Of a DNA stretch of 64,000 bases, positions 25,019-37,800 are shown in pieces. Source of the DNA: Struthidea cinerea (taxonomy: Eukaryota; Chordata; Aves; Passeriformes; Corcoracidae); assembly GCA_013397865.1 (NCBI GenBank), contig VZTI01002064.1, forward strand, positions 132,034 through 196,033, written 5' to 3'. A program made the translations under genes and the position numbers. Every line of letters starts with the position of its first letter. Position 1 is the stretch's first letter. The notes below the pieces were generated by a model, which saw only the letters and a program-made list of their open reading frames with translations, did no database searches and was not told where the DNA came from.

Positions 25019-25324
25019 TGCGACCGATAGGTAAAGCTTTGTAAAGGGAAGGCCTGGTAAAATCGTGGCTCCAGACTGTTACTTAGCCTAAGTAGAAATG
25101 GACTGTGGGAGAGTGACTCAGGTAGCATAGGGGAAGTGAGGCTTGCTGCATGAATGCCTCGTGCCTGCACCGTGGTGCTTGGTGGTTGGTTAAATTGGGT
25201 TTGTTGTGCCTTAAAACTGTGTAAGCTAACAACCGACTAATGGCATAAAAAGGCTGGGTTTTTTGTAAATAAAGTTCCTCCTTTGCACCTGCCTGGGTCC
25301 TCTTCACTGCTCCATATCGCTACA
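25019..25324 (+). mobile_element. Solo LTR, avian retrovirus type (TSD ATTTCC)
   Basis: A 306-bp element beginning TGCGACCGATAG and ending TATCGCTACA. The ends are imperfect inverted repeats of each other and are flanked by ATTTCC at 25013-25018 and 25325-25330. It contains a TATA-like GCATAAAAAGG near 25253-25263 and AATAAA at 25268-25273, then a CACCTGCCTGGGTCC stretch like the U5 of avian leukosis/EAV-type LTRs. Orientation is therefore +. There is no internal retroviral sequence. It is distinct from the 17.6-kb LTR in length and termini. Confidence 0.83.
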
Positions 25325-25330
25325 ATTTCC

Positions 25331-27802
25331 TTCAGAGCCTCTATCAGCACTCAGGGATTGTACAAGGTGCAGGAAGTGGCATAAGGCATTATAAAAATTG
25401 TAACATAGAAACTGTAATAATGCATTAGCAGCTCATCAAAATCAGTTTATCACTAAGTCACTCCAAATTTAAATATGTTATTTCACAGTTCACATCACCC
25501 CTAGTGATGGATGCTGGTAAAGGTCCCACCAGTGCAGAAGGTTGGGTAATGGGCTTGGTGGCCCACCCTAATTCCAGCATCATGAGGTAAGGCTTTGCTA
25601 ACACTGCCGCTATTATTGCTGTGTCTGCCTTCCTTATTAGGGCAGTCTGAGGTTTAATTTCTCCTTGGACTGCCTCAGACAGATCGGATCATCACTGAAC
25701 TGGGAGGTGGCAAAACCCTTACCATAACACTTGCAGCTGATCCAAACTCAGGAAATGAGTAAAAGAAGAGGGAGCATAACCTGCGGATGCCAAAATTACC
25801 TCCAGCCACAGCCAAATTCTTGCAGAAAAGCAGGAGGCAGTGACTCATCTGGTCAGCCTGATTATACAGCAGGGGGCTTTGGTCCAGCCCGAAAGTGGGT
25901 GGCTTTGGGAGGGAGTCAAGGGCACCTCCAGAGCCCGCAGGGAGGGCATAGAGGAGCCCAAATCAGGCGGTGCAAGGCAAGAGGTTGAGAGGCAATGGAC
26001 AAAAGCTGAAAAAATGTGTGAGGTTTGGATGGGCATAAGGAGTCTTTTCTCTATGAGGACACCCACCCCACCACCCAGAGAGGCTCTGCAGCCTCCCTCC
26101 TTGGAGTCTGTCAAGACCTGAGTGAAGCTCTGAGCACCTGAGGCAGGTCTTGGAGTTGACCTCCCAAAGTCCCTTTTAGCCTGAATTTTTCTCTCATATT
26201 GTGGAAAAATCCAGTGCTACCAAGGGAAATGCAGGCAGGCATGTATATGTGCGGGAAAATATCCAGTGGATGAGCTAATGCACCTCCTCATTTGGCAGTG
26301 TTGTGGTAGTTCTTGAGGGGATGGTTTCAGTAGTCATCTAACACTGGGACAGTTTAGGGGTAAGTCACAGATTTAATGAAGTATTGGGAAAAGTGCCTTT
26401 GTTGTGAGACTCTTAATGAGCTCATTTACTTAGCTTAATGAAGTGAGGATTGAGAACCAGCTTTGATCCCTGTCAACTGTTTATTTGAGGAACAAATTGG
26501 ATTGTGGAGTTGCCAGCGTATCAGATAAAGTCACAGTGAAATCCAGTGGCTGAAGTCAAAGTTAGATGGATTCAAGTGAGAAGTCATCATTAATAATCAC
26601 TAATAAATAATTTTAATAAGATTTCTGATTTTTGGAAAAAAAGTAGCCATGGGTTATGATCAGTTCTCTGCTGTATTTAAATCAAATACATTTATTTGAC
26701 AGATAAGATCTACCTTAAAGGAGAGTGCATTCAGGTGAGTCCCTTGCCCCTCCTGATGCAAGCTGTGGTAGTTGAATGGGTGAACCTGAGCAGCAGTGCT
26801 GGCCTCATTCCCTGGTCTGGTCCAGCCCAGGGAAGGCACACAGAGCTGCATTCAAGAGCCTGGCACAAAACCACAGCTTTGTTTCCGATGTTCTATTTCG
26901 TCACTTGGACAGAGATTCAGCAAAATACTTAGTCTTGTTGTAAGAGTGTAAATACTTCCATCATCAAGAAGCAGCTTAAACTACACTTGGTTCCTGTGTC
27001 TTGGTCATCCGGACAGTCGTACTTCACTTTTTGCAACTGTCGGATACAGACAACGATTCACTAAAATGCAGCATTTCATTACCCACCTCTGTCACTCACA
27101 AAATATGAAGCACTTTTGATGAAAGCCACATACGAGCATTACGGTGTTGCAACTAATTGACAGTCACAGGCTTTACCTTTATTTCAAATTAAGCAAACTT
27201 AATGTGAACTCACAGTAGAAAATACACATCCTTTGTCCTCAGCATGTTTAGCCAGCACTCGAGATGTACTCCACTCAAAACAGCAGTTTTCATCAAGAGG
27301 TTTAGATACATTTAAATGTTAAGTAATTGACTGCCCAGCATTTTTATGAGAAAAAAGGATGAGGTAATGGTTTAATTATAAAAGCATGTGCTGAGGACCA
27401 GCAGTACACTGAGCATAATTCCTCATGGTAGCACTGGTCTTTGCAGCCCTAGGCACCATTTTTCAAGAAATTTTTTATTTAGAGAAGTGTATTTACATTT
27501 TCATCTACCTAGTGTGATGGTCCTCTCTCAATCCACCAATTCTTACAATCCAACTATTGCTGCCCACCACCCTTGGAATGAATCTTACATTGGTGAAGAA
27601 ATTACTGCAACACCATGACCTGCATCAACTGCTAGAACGCATTCCTGTGTAAATCATTCTAGATTGATTCTAAATTGATTATTCTTTGTGTGCTTCACCT
27701 ATGCAGTAAGTAATACAGTGAACTTTTGTTTCATTCAGCTTTGTTTCACTTTCACGAATTTATATTAAACTTCTTGTGCTAATACCTTTGACAGTAATTG
27801 CG
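25331..27802. other. Gene-free stretch; nothing coding recognised
   Basis: Only short overlapping frames, such as 25731-25988 (+) and 25845-26114 (-). 26560-26700 and 27040-27400 are AT-rich. No CR1, LTR or RNA gene recognised. Confidence 0.5.
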
Positions 27803-27958
27803 CGGTTGTAAATCTTCGTTACTTCAGTCAGAGCATGGTGCTAATAACGCCAAGGTCACGGGTTAAATCTCCGTGTCGTCCATTCACTTAAGAGTTGGAC
27901 TCGATGATCCTTGTGGGTCCCTTTCAACTCAGAGTATTCTGTGGTTCTGTGATTCTGT
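27803..27958 (+). mobile_element. SINE: tRNA-Ile-derived head fused to CR1 3' tail
   Basis: About 27803-27882 matches tRNA-Ile(AAU): CAGTCAGAGC in the D-arm region, GGTGCTAATAACGCC for the anticodon arm with anticodon AAT, AAGGTCACGGGTTAAATCTC for the variable loop and T-arm (pol III B-box), then a 3' CCA. The acceptor and D stems are eroded. It continues at 27890-27958 into a CR1 3' end: AGTTGGACTCGATGATCC, GGGTCCCTTTCAACTC, and the terminal ATTCTGTGGTTCTGTGATTCTG repeats. This composite is the architecture of the tRNA-Ile/CR1 SINE known from passerine birds (TguSINE1, from memory). It is non-autonomous and would be mobilised by CR1 reverse transcriptase. Confidence 0.82.
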
Positions 27959-27959
27959 A

Positions 27960-30354
27960 AATACAGTCAGCTAACAGTTGTCAGCGTGCTGCCAGCTGAG
28001 GTGTGAATGGGTATTGAGAAGCACAGATGGATAAGCAGAATCACGAGAAATGACTCATCTAGAAGTTGTGGGATCCAGAAATACAGCCCTAACCGGGAAT
28101 CAGACATCCCAGGCCACCCAGGATTTCTAATAAACTGAGAGCATGACATTGTCTTCAATGATAAGAATGTCTTAAATATCATGTGTAGCAGTCGACAAAC
28201 TCACTTCCCTTATACACCCATTCTGTTCTTTATCCTGATAGTAGAATAAGCCAGAGATAGCCATAGATGTTGAAGTTCCCCCACTGCTAAACATCACCAC
28301 AGGATATATGAGATTTCTTGGGTGTTTTTTTCACACTTTAGAAACCTGAGCAGGTTCAACACTTACCTGCTCTGTGAGAGTTTGGGTTTTTTCCCCAACA
28401 AACATATATACAAAAATTTTGAAGTCTTAATGTTTCTTACTTCTCTAAGGAAATCGGATGTAGAGAGAGACTGCCTAGTTTTATATCACCGGATGTCTTT
28501 CTTCTTCCATGCCCAATAAATTGCTGCATTCACAGTGAAGGTGTGTGGTTGCTGTAGGCTACACTGTCAGACAGTGAAGAAGGCCAGGAAGCTCCTGGAA
28601 GGAAAGCAGACCTTGCAAGTACTGAGCCCATCTTCAGTGATGATCAGCACGTGCAGTAGTTCCATAGAGATCCTGGGCCAGGACAGGATCCTAGGACTTA
28701 GCTACTTCAAGTGCATGTGAGATAAACCTGAGCTTAAATTCACTTATAATTAGAAAATATATATATATAAGTGCCTGGATATGTGGCCTTTGTTTTCTCT
28801 GTTCTTTCAAGACCCGAAGTGTCACAGCTGTGGTCTGGGATAAATGCATCCCTCGGTTCCATGCATGCACCCTGAATGCCAAAGAGACACTTACACCCCC
28901 CTGAACAAATGTTTAGCATCTGCATACTGCCCAGTGCAGAGAGCCAGGCTAAGGGGGAATGCGTGGCTCAGAGGGTATCTGCCATCACTCAGCATTTTGA
29001 GAAAATGTTAAATTCAAAACCAGACCATAAACCTGAACTGAATGAAGCTGTACATGACTATTTTTAGCATTTTTTCATCTAATAAAACTTGCCTTGCCTC
29101 AACTATTTTACAGAAATTCTCATATTTTTAAAACTACAGATATAAATTAAAATTCCGATGTGGAACTTGCTGACAGAGTCATTAGTTGCATTGCAAAGGG
29201 TGCATAGCAATCCATATTAACTTTTTTATTGCTTTAGCATTAAAAATAGAATACGTTGCATGTAGAACCAATTTCACACATGTAGTCTTAGGTTTTAAAG
29301 GTAATTCCTAATACATGTTCCTTCTGGAAGAGAAAAATACAACTGCCGAATTTCTCTTAATGTAATCTGTATTACTTTGCTTAAATCTGATTCCACAGTT
29401 TCTTGCAGCAGTTCTGCATTGGTGCCAGTACAATTTTAGAGTGAAGTGTAATAATAACCTTAATGGCCAAGAAACTGTATTAAATAGGTATTGTAACAGG
29501 TAATATATTTTGAAGTCGTGCATGGAAGAAGTGTGCATTTGGGTATTTCATAACATTCAAAATCAGAAAATGAGGTGTTCTGGAGAAGAAAGACTTTTCT
29601 AGACAATAAACAGGAGGGTTGCCACAGAGGTGAATGTGGAGCCAGCAGCAGAGACAGAGGCACTCTGTGCGTGACACTGCGACCCTTCACTGCATGTGCA
29701 GCTTCTGCATCTGAGGCATTTCATGCTCATATGTGTAAAATGCCCCTCCACCTCCTCCAGCACAGGTTCTGTGGGCACAAGCAGTGCTACCAGTGCTGAA
29801 GATCCTTTCTGGTGTCCAGGGGGCCCAGGGGAGCCTTGGGGCAGCTGAACAAGGCACAATGTTCTTTATGAGGTTCCTGGTGAATCACAGAGTTCATCTG
29901 GGCTATGGGACAGGATGCTCTGTCCTGGGTGGCAGTGGGCATGGGGAAGGGAGACATTCCCAGGCACTTCAAAGTCTTCCCAGAAAGCCTGTGACTGCTG
30001 AAAAACTGTGGAATGTGCCTGTGGTCTGAACCTGTTGTTAGTGTCCCTGTGAAGGGCTGCTGGCTGTGAAGAGCCTCACTGGTAGTTGCAGGAGAGAATC
30101 TAAGCTAGTAGCTTCTCTTTCTCTGCTGGTGTTCAGGGGAGACTAAGAGCCTTGGAGAGGGCTGGCTGGAAGCATGGCTGTGGAGCCTGGGCCACCTGGG
30201 ACCATTCCTTCCAGAACTAGGCAGAGCCTGTAAACAAAAAATTTAAATGCATTTGCATATCTACACACAGCACACACACTCATGCACTGTGGTGGAGGAA
30301 AACAAATTACAAATATTTAGATGCTTGATCTCACTTGTCTTGAAAGATGGCTAA
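27960..30354. other. Gene-free stretch; nothing coding recognised
   Basis: AT-rich anonymous sequence with short overlapping frames only. A short (TA)n run lies at about 28758-28769. No repeat family was recognised. Confidence 0.5.
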
Positions 30355-30580
30355 ATGTAGAAGGCATCCCAGCAGGCATCCCACCATGGTGCCTCCATGT
30401 GCATCAGAGCTGATGTCCCACCAGGCACCACCCCAGTGGCACCGCAGGCATCACCGCAGGCACCACAGCAGGCATCATTGCCAGCATCCCACTGGTTCAT
30501 CTCAGCAGGCAGGAGAGCAGGCAAAGCAGCAGACATCTCTCCACAGCATCTCACCAGGACATGGCAGCAGGAACCACAGC
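30355..30580 (+). repeat. Degenerate CAG/CATC-rich tandem repeat (about 12-bp period)
   Basis: Units of the form GCAGGCATCNCC recur imperfectly, best between 30438 and 30490, interspersed with CAGCAGG motifs. All three plus-strand frames stay open across part of it and encode low-complexity His/Arg-, Ala/Pro/Gln- or Ser-rich peptides. It looks like a decayed minisatellite rather than a gene. Confidence 0.6.
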
Positions 30581-30903
30581 AGGGTGGTGCTTTGCTGCCA
30601 GCCCTGCTTTTGCGCCCGATGGGGGCAGGTGGATGAGGAAGGCAGGGCTGTTCCCTGGGCAGACACAGGCAGTGCAGGTGACTGATCACCCACAGGTTAG
30701 CCTGGGTGGGGTAAGCAAGGGCTCTGGAAGGGAGAAGCAGCAGCCTCCGAGAGCATCCAACAGTTGCTGGTGGAAAGAGGAACCCTGAAGGTGTCATGCC
30801 TGCTCCTCAGCCAAATTTTAAGGAGCTTTATGCATGTTTCATCCAAAAATGGTAAAACCCAGCTTTCCTTCCACCAGCTATATAGATCATGTCCAAAAAA
30901 TAC

Positions 30904-30945
30904 AGTGTTCATTGTGAAATTGAGAGTGTTCATTGTGAAATTGAG
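30904..30945 (+). repeat. Two-copy 21-bp tandem duplication
   Basis: AGTGTTCATTGTGAAATTGAG occurs at 30904-30924 and again immediately at 30925-30945 without mismatches. The period is a multiple of three, but there is no evidence that the sequence is coding. Confidence 0.9.
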
Positions 30946-32056
30946 CCTCTGGCTGAACAAGCAGAACGGGACCTTGGGTGGTCTATGGCCACCAGTGATG
31001 GGGAGAGCAATTCCATAGCAGCGTTGTGTACAGGGAAAAAAGAAAAGGAAGATGCACTGGTGCAGATAAGAAATGACCATTTACTTTCTCAAATACTTTT
31101 TTCACTGGGTCTGGTTGGCCTGTGAGCATCCCACGCCCAAAAACAGGGAGACAGAGCAGCCATAGGGAGCCAAGCCCGGAGCTGCCTGACCGGCTTCTCT
31201 GCCCAGTGAAGTGAATAACCTCACACTGTAAAAATGGTTTTCTGAAATGTCGTTGGAATATCAAGGCTGCTAATAAAGTCTTGCTCCACATCTCTCATTT
31301 CCCCTCTCATTAGCGAGGGGAAAACATTTGGGTTTACATTTAAAATGAGGAATAATCTGTTCTCTGAATTAGGACAGCTGAGGACTTTGTGTGCCCAGGG
31401 TAGCAGAGTATTAGGAAGGATGACATTTAAATACACATTCTGGTGTCCAGGGGCAAACCCCCACTAGTGCCCTGAGATGTGGGGCATAAATAGACCATGT
31501 CTTACTCTGCAGGCACACACATTTGGCTTCTGGGTTCCTTTTCAAGGTCGCTTCTCCATTTACAGAATTTATTTACTGTCTGTTTACATGAAATTTTAAA
31601 CTGTTCTTAAGAAATAAAGTCCCATTGCATCATAGGAATATTTTTGATACATAATATGAACATTGTATTACTAAAATATATTATCTTGAAGCTTTTTCTG
31701 AACTCATTCTGTTGTTAATCTGGATACCAAGGTAAAGAAACAGGCACTGGCACAGATGTTTTGGAAAATGAACCCTGATGTCACTGCCGTGCAGTGTAGG
31801 AACAGATGAACACATAAAACCCACTGACGCGTGGGCTGGAAATAGAGGAAGTGCTCCAGGTCTTGCTCTGGTCTCAGTCTGTGAAACTCAAGTGTTGTTT
31901 CTATTCCTGCTGTGACCCCACCATGGTGACTCGAAGGAGGGCTGTGCTCAGGCAGTGCCCGCTGTGCAGTTTTGGCTCCCAAAACACACGGTTTGTAAAG
32001 ACGAACCCTGACTCAGCCTTTTCTGCAAGAAGTTTACATACTTCCTGTCCAGCCTT

Positions 32057-32080
32057 GATGGACACAACTGAGTGTCCATC
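32057..32080. other. Perfect 9-bp hairpin
   Basis: GATGGACAC and GTGTCCATC are exact reverse complements separated by AACTGA. No T-run follows and no gene is adjacent, so function is unknown and chance is possible. Confidence 0.6.
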
Positions 32081-34618
32081 CAAACCGCTGCCTCATCTAC
32101 AGCACAGCCTTTGGCAATGCAAATGTGGCACTGCAGAACGCTCCTACTGTGGTTTGGATTTTCCGTACCATAAGCCTTGATGTTCAGGTGATGAATCCAA
32201 GGAGATGAAAAGATCATGTCACACATTTCAAATGGCAGCACTTTGTGCATTTCCTGCTTATATTTCAAATATTAGGAAGGTAACAACTTGGTCATTTCAT
32301 TTACAGATGGTTTGGCGATACTGGAATCCACATTTTTCCACCTCTGCTGTTCCCTGTATTTGTCAATCTCCCTGTGTTTTGCCCACATGCTGGTCCAAGG
32401 TCTTTCCCCAATTACTTTCCACAAGGTGGTTATAGGAGAACTGAGCCATACGTGACTGTGAGTTTAAATACTGGCACATGAACAGCTGATATGCTCTTGA
32501 GTAGTAGGAAAATTTTCTGGAAATTATTTTCAGGAAGTAGTGAAGGGGAAGGGATTGCATGAGTTTACTGAGAACTGTCAAGGCCAAAGATACCTGGTGT
32601 TACTTTTACATCAGTAAAAGACCTCTCAAAATCCAAATTTAGTTCAGTTCTTGCTATCTTGCCATACGCAGTTGGATCAGACTTTCTTTAAATGAGTGGT
32701 GCTATTAAACACATACAAGTATATTACACTTCCTGCCAAGGCAATACTTGCACTTGCATATTTTCTTTTAAAATTCTTTTCAAATAAGTAGATTAATTTC
32801 AAAATAAGAGTGGGAATTTTAACATACAAGTGGTTTTGACTCAATATTTTATTCCCTGATAACATTGCAGCAGAGCGAGTTGTGGGTCAAGGAAAACTAT
32901 GGGATCTTCACGCAGCAGTATCCAATACTCTACATTTTTATTGAAATAACTTACCTTTTCACCAAACAGCTATCTAGCAGAGGTGGTAAGGACCAGGAAA
33001 TGAACATCACCTTGCAATATCTCACCTTGCATTTTATCCATGACCTGATCCAGACTCTGTCCTGGCAGTTCCAAGACAAGAGCTGGCTCTAGAAGCGTCT
33101 GACTTCTGGGGATGCCCAGTCCTGCCTGGATCAAACCCTTGAGCACTCTGGCTATTGGAGCTGCACATGGGCATGGGCACAGCAGCCACTCTGCTTCTGA
33201 CACCAGGTTTCCCCATGCACTAAAAAGTTTAGTTTCTGGCTAAAACCAGAAAAATTTCAGAAGTCATTTAGTTAACCATAGGGGATTAAAAAAAGGCCAA
33301 AAAACGAAAGTGAGAATGGTTTTATTCAGGACAGGTTTGAATCCAGCATTTAATTTAGCTGATATACTTTGAATTATATACAGATTTAACATTTGCTCTT
33401 CAGAAGTTTAAGGTTCCTTAAAAGGTCATGCTTCATTTTCTATTAGAACATGGGGTGTTGGCTTTCTGCTTGTGGTTTTTCTGCACATATGAGCGCTTAA
33501 GGTAAAATGCATTCTATTTCCAAAAGCAGCAAGTGTACGGACGCTTAACAAAAAAATAATTTCTTCATGCCCGTTTCTAGTCACTAGGAATTTTTTCTCT
33601 ATCGAGCAGCAAGATAGAGGAATTCAGGCTGATTTCTTCAGGTTTCCACCTCAGATCCTCCAGACAGCGATGAATATCATAATAATACAAAATTGTTCTT
33701 CATATTCAGCACCATTCCCGTATGATATGCCTCTCAAACTCATCGTGCCAATCTCAGCTGCCTGCTTTGTTTTTATGAGTACTGGGAAATCAAAACAGAA
33801 ACCAATTTTGCTTTAGCAATTGTAACTTCAACTAGACAAGATACAAAGCACGTGTGAGCCCTCCTCCCTCCCTCCTCAGGCTTAGAAGCATGACTGAAGT
33901 TAACGGCGTAACTACTGTGATATAACTACCAGAATAAAACAGAAGAGAAAAGGCCCATGATGTTTACTCTAAATTTTACGAGAGTGGTCTGGTTTTGACT
34001 CTGTTAAACTGAGTATGGACCCAGCTATGTCATGTCAAGTGTTCAGTGCTAAACTGAAAGATGTATCTGCTCAAACATGCAGCATTACACAGGTTTAATT
34101 AAAGTAGCACAACCCTGGGTGTGCCCACCACTGACAAGAGCGGCTGTCATACAATTTGTGAGTCAAATAGTAAAACTTTGGCAATCTGACCTGTTTTGGT
34201 TCACGTAGCCAAGGACGTCTGCCTGCAGGTCCTGACTGCAGATGCAGAAGGCTGGGCTCAAAGCAGGGCACTCACCCACGCTGTTTCTCCAGAGGAGGTC
34301 ATCCTTTGCAGATGAGCTACAAAACTGCAGCTCCTGTGTTTGAAGCAACCCTCTATGAAGCTCCAAAGTAAAGTGTCACGAAAAACTTGCATGGTCCCTG
34401 CAGTCATAGAGCTGTAAAGCAAAAATAACTCTGAAGCAGAGAAAGTGTGAATTGTCTTTGAACTGAAGCCACTGGCAAAGTCCAAAAACAAGAATTGGAG
34501 AATGGAGAAAGATAGTAAAATGCATGTGTGCGTGTAAGAGAGAGACAGAGACACATGCGTGCTATGGAAAGAGATTCTGTCTTTCACCTGATCCATCATC
34601 ATCAGGTCTCTTTTTACA

Positions 34619-34898
34619 TGGGCAGATCCTGATAGGACAAAGGGGCATGGCTTTAAAACTGACAGAGAGCAGGTTTAGATAGAGTGTAAGGAAGAAATTT
34701 TTTATGATGAGTGTAGTGAGGCACTACCACAGGTTGCCCAGAGAAGGTGAGGATGTGCCATCCCTGCAAGTGTTCAAGGCCAGGCTGGGGCCCTGAGAAG
34801 TCTGGTCTAGTGGAAGGTGTCCCTGCCCATGGTGTGGTGGGTTGTAACTAGATGGTCTTTAAAGTCCCTTTAAATCCAAAATATTCTATCATTCTATG
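34619..34898 (+). mobile_element. CR1 LINE 3' fragment
   Basis: Plus-strand CR1 wording throughout: CTGATAGGACAAAGGGGCATGG, GTAAGGAAGAAATTTTTTATG, CACTACCACAGGTTGCCCAGAG, GTTCAAGGCCAGGCTGG, then TAACTAGATGGTCTTTAAAG and the terminal TATTCTATCATTCTATG. It is severely 5'-truncated (about 280 bp) and lacks a target duplication, as expected for CR1. Confidence 0.9.
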
Positions 34899-37800
34899 CT
34901 TTGGTGACTTCAGTTTTATTAAAATCATCTGCTAATTGCAGCCCAGAGAATAGCCACAGTGTCCTGCTTGTTTCCCTAGAGGTTTGTGGATGACTCAATG
35001 TGATATTTTTGTTTAACAGCAGGCAGAGGCACATTTTTCTATCACACCAGTCTGCAGGGAAGCATTTCTCTCTGGAGCTGGCTGTTGCTTTGTGCAGATG
35101 CATCTCCCTATGCAGCATCCCTCTGCCATGCTCACTGACACATCAGTCTGCCTGAACATGCCAGCAGCAAAAACAGATGAGAAAATACCCAAAGGGAAAC
35201 CACAGAGCATCTAAAAATGCCAGAAGAAAACACAGTTTGCAGAACATCATTTCTTCCTGAGAAAACCTTCGTAGCTCATCAGCACGCCTCACCTAACAGG
35301 CACAGGAGGGATGTGTGCATGCCTAATTTAGCTTTGCAAGTATGTCACTGGGCACTGGGATGGAAATCTACCTAAACTGTAAGGCATTATTAGAATTTAG
35401 AAGACCACAGCCTTTAAACATGAGAAATACAAACCAAAGCTGACCATAGTTGCCCTACCTCCAGCCCTCTTGGAGCACAGGGACCGCAGGGAGTGGCCAC
35501 CTTCTCCCAGCTGTGGCTCATCTCAACTGTCCATCTGAGTGCTGGTGTCAGTGAGATGAGACAGGGATGCAGCTTTGAGGATGGATCAAATCATCCCAAG
35601 TCAGGAATTTGGTATCATTACTGTCATCCTGAAAGTAGGCTCCTCCATTCTCCTGGGATGAATTTTAGAGCTTAAAACAGGTCAAGCAAACCCCATCTGT
35701 GTACCCTTTCCTGGTTAGAAAGATTTGAAAGTAGTCTGCCAATGTAAATTCTTTTTTTTTTGGAAAAAAACTTTTTGGTCCCTGCTTTATGATATTCAGA
35801 AATCATATATTCAAGTCTAAAGTAGTTGCTTTAGGCTCTCTTTTGAATCAGTGGAGGAGAATGAGCACCTCTGGCAGGACAGTCATCTGTTTTGGGAGCG
35901 CTGGTGGGCTGGTTGGCTGAATCATCCTTTGGAAGTGCTCATGCCTTCTGATAAGGCAGGTCACTGCTAACAAAAACTTATTGAAAATAAGGAAAAAAGG
36001 CTTTTTGGGAATACAGAGACTGTTTTATGAGCTAGAAATGCAGGCGTTTGCTAGCAGGGGGAGAGTCTGGAGCTGGCTTTGTAGTTGCACTGCTGAAAGC
36101 ACTGGACAGAAGTGCAGGGGAAGTGAGCCCTAGGCTGACTTACACATGTGCCAGACAAATAGAATCCCGTAAGATCTCTGATCTTGGATAAAATAAGGAG
36201 TGTGACTCCCAGAGCAGTTCCTGAGGATGGGACTTCAGACGCTGTTTGATCAAGATATTCATGCAGCAGTGGACATTGGATGCAGCTTCACAGGGCTGAC
36301 ACCTGAGCCAAGGTGTTTACCTATGAGCCAGCTGTCTAACCCTGGGTCAGGGGAAAGAGAGAGAGAATGGGAGAATGAGAAAGATTTCTGTCTATACCCA
36401 CAGAGAGGGAGAGATCAAATGAACTGACATGGAAGGAGCTGCTGAAGCTCACTTTATGCTCCAGCACACAGGTTAGAAGAGGAAAGAGCTCTGTGTGGTT
36501 GCACAAGACAAACTAATTTTCTGCACCGAAACATCACATTGCCAGTTACTACACGCTGAGACTGTGCTTGTGCACTCAGAGTCAGGAATTCATGTTGGTA
36601 AAAACAGCAAAGCAGTTTTATCTGAAATAGGTATTTCTGTACCAGAAGTTCATTGTAATGCAGAATAACTCAGTGTTATGCCCAGGTACTGTGTAGGTGA
36701 AGCTGGTGGGAAGTTTTTGTTGCTCTATCACTCAGTAAATGCTATGGGCTAACCCATGTGCGGGTAAAAACAGCACATGTTCTACTTTTACAGATGTTAA
36801 CTTGGCCAAAGTTTTCTTAGCTTTTCATTATTAAATTGCATGCAAAATCCATGTATAGCAATCAGAAATGACAGAGTGCTACACACTGAGCAAGAAGGAA
36901 CTGTTATCGTTAAAGATGCAGATCCTTTGTTGTCTTGGCATCCTGCTGGATGAAGGGTTTTTCTGGATGAAGGGTTTTGGTTTTGCTTTTGTATTACTCT
37001 TAACACAGTATTAGTGAAAAAGCACTTCAGCTTCAGAAATGCTTGTGACATCTTTTAAACCTAAGTAATTGTATTAATTTGTCATAGTGCTCTGTAATTT
37101 CATCATGAAAGAAGATAAATCAAAGGATATTAATTTCTCTTAACCAAAAATTCACATTATGATTCTTTTGAAAAGCAGAACAGACTTTTTAGATGCAGAA
37201 TACGCATAGATGTAGCTAATTACACAACCAATTTTCTTGCAAAGTTATGTTTCATTTGTTTCTGAGTAGTGTCTTCATTTTTGCTAGACCTACATGCTAG
37301 AATAAAATGAAGCAGATGAATGTTTGCATGTCTGAGCTTTAGGGTACCAGTGTATACCAGGCAAAATGTGTAAAACAGCTTAGTGCTGTACATACTGGTT
37401 GCGATTGCTCTTTTAAAAATAGATTCCTGGGTTAAAAAATGGAATGGGACCAAACTATTTAAACTAGAAGAGAACATGGTTTTTAGAACAAATGGATATA
37501 AGCTGCCCGTGAATGTTTTTAGTCTGGAAATGAGAAGAATGTCCTCAAACATCAGAAGGTGAAAACATCCTTCTGAGAGTAAAAATGGATATAGAGGATG
37601 AAACTAGCTGTGAGATCTACCTCAGCTGGTTTAGCACAATGTCCTGATGTGATTCCTTGTGGCAGACAGCAACGGAGGATGACGGCACAGAAGCTCTGCT
37701 CTGGCATTATCTGGTTCTAGTATAATACGAGTACCTTTTATGTTAATAACCACCATGGCTCTTCACAAGGTGTGCCTGGATCTACATTAATCACCATCAA

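Larger units (their letters stand above)
30581..34618. other. Gene-free stretch with small local repeats
   Basis: Contains a two-copy, 21-bp tandem duplication at 30904-30945 and a 9-bp perfect inverted repeat with a 6-base loop at 32057-32080. No frame above 127 codons, and no CR1 or LTR recognised. An AATAAAG at about 31270 has no supporting LTR boundaries. Confidence 0.5.

Noticed and set aside
27803..27882. Functional tRNA-Ile gene
   Set aside because: The acceptor and D stems are disrupted, and the sequence runs straight into a CR1 tail, so it is a SINE head rather than a tRNA gene.
28508..28540. CCAATAAATTGCTGC as LTR poly(A) region
   Set aside because: No paired target duplication or LTR start was found upstream.
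31260..31290. AATAAAGTCTTGCTCC as the end of another LTR
   Set aside because: No TG...CA boundaries with a matching 4-6 bp duplication could be found around it.
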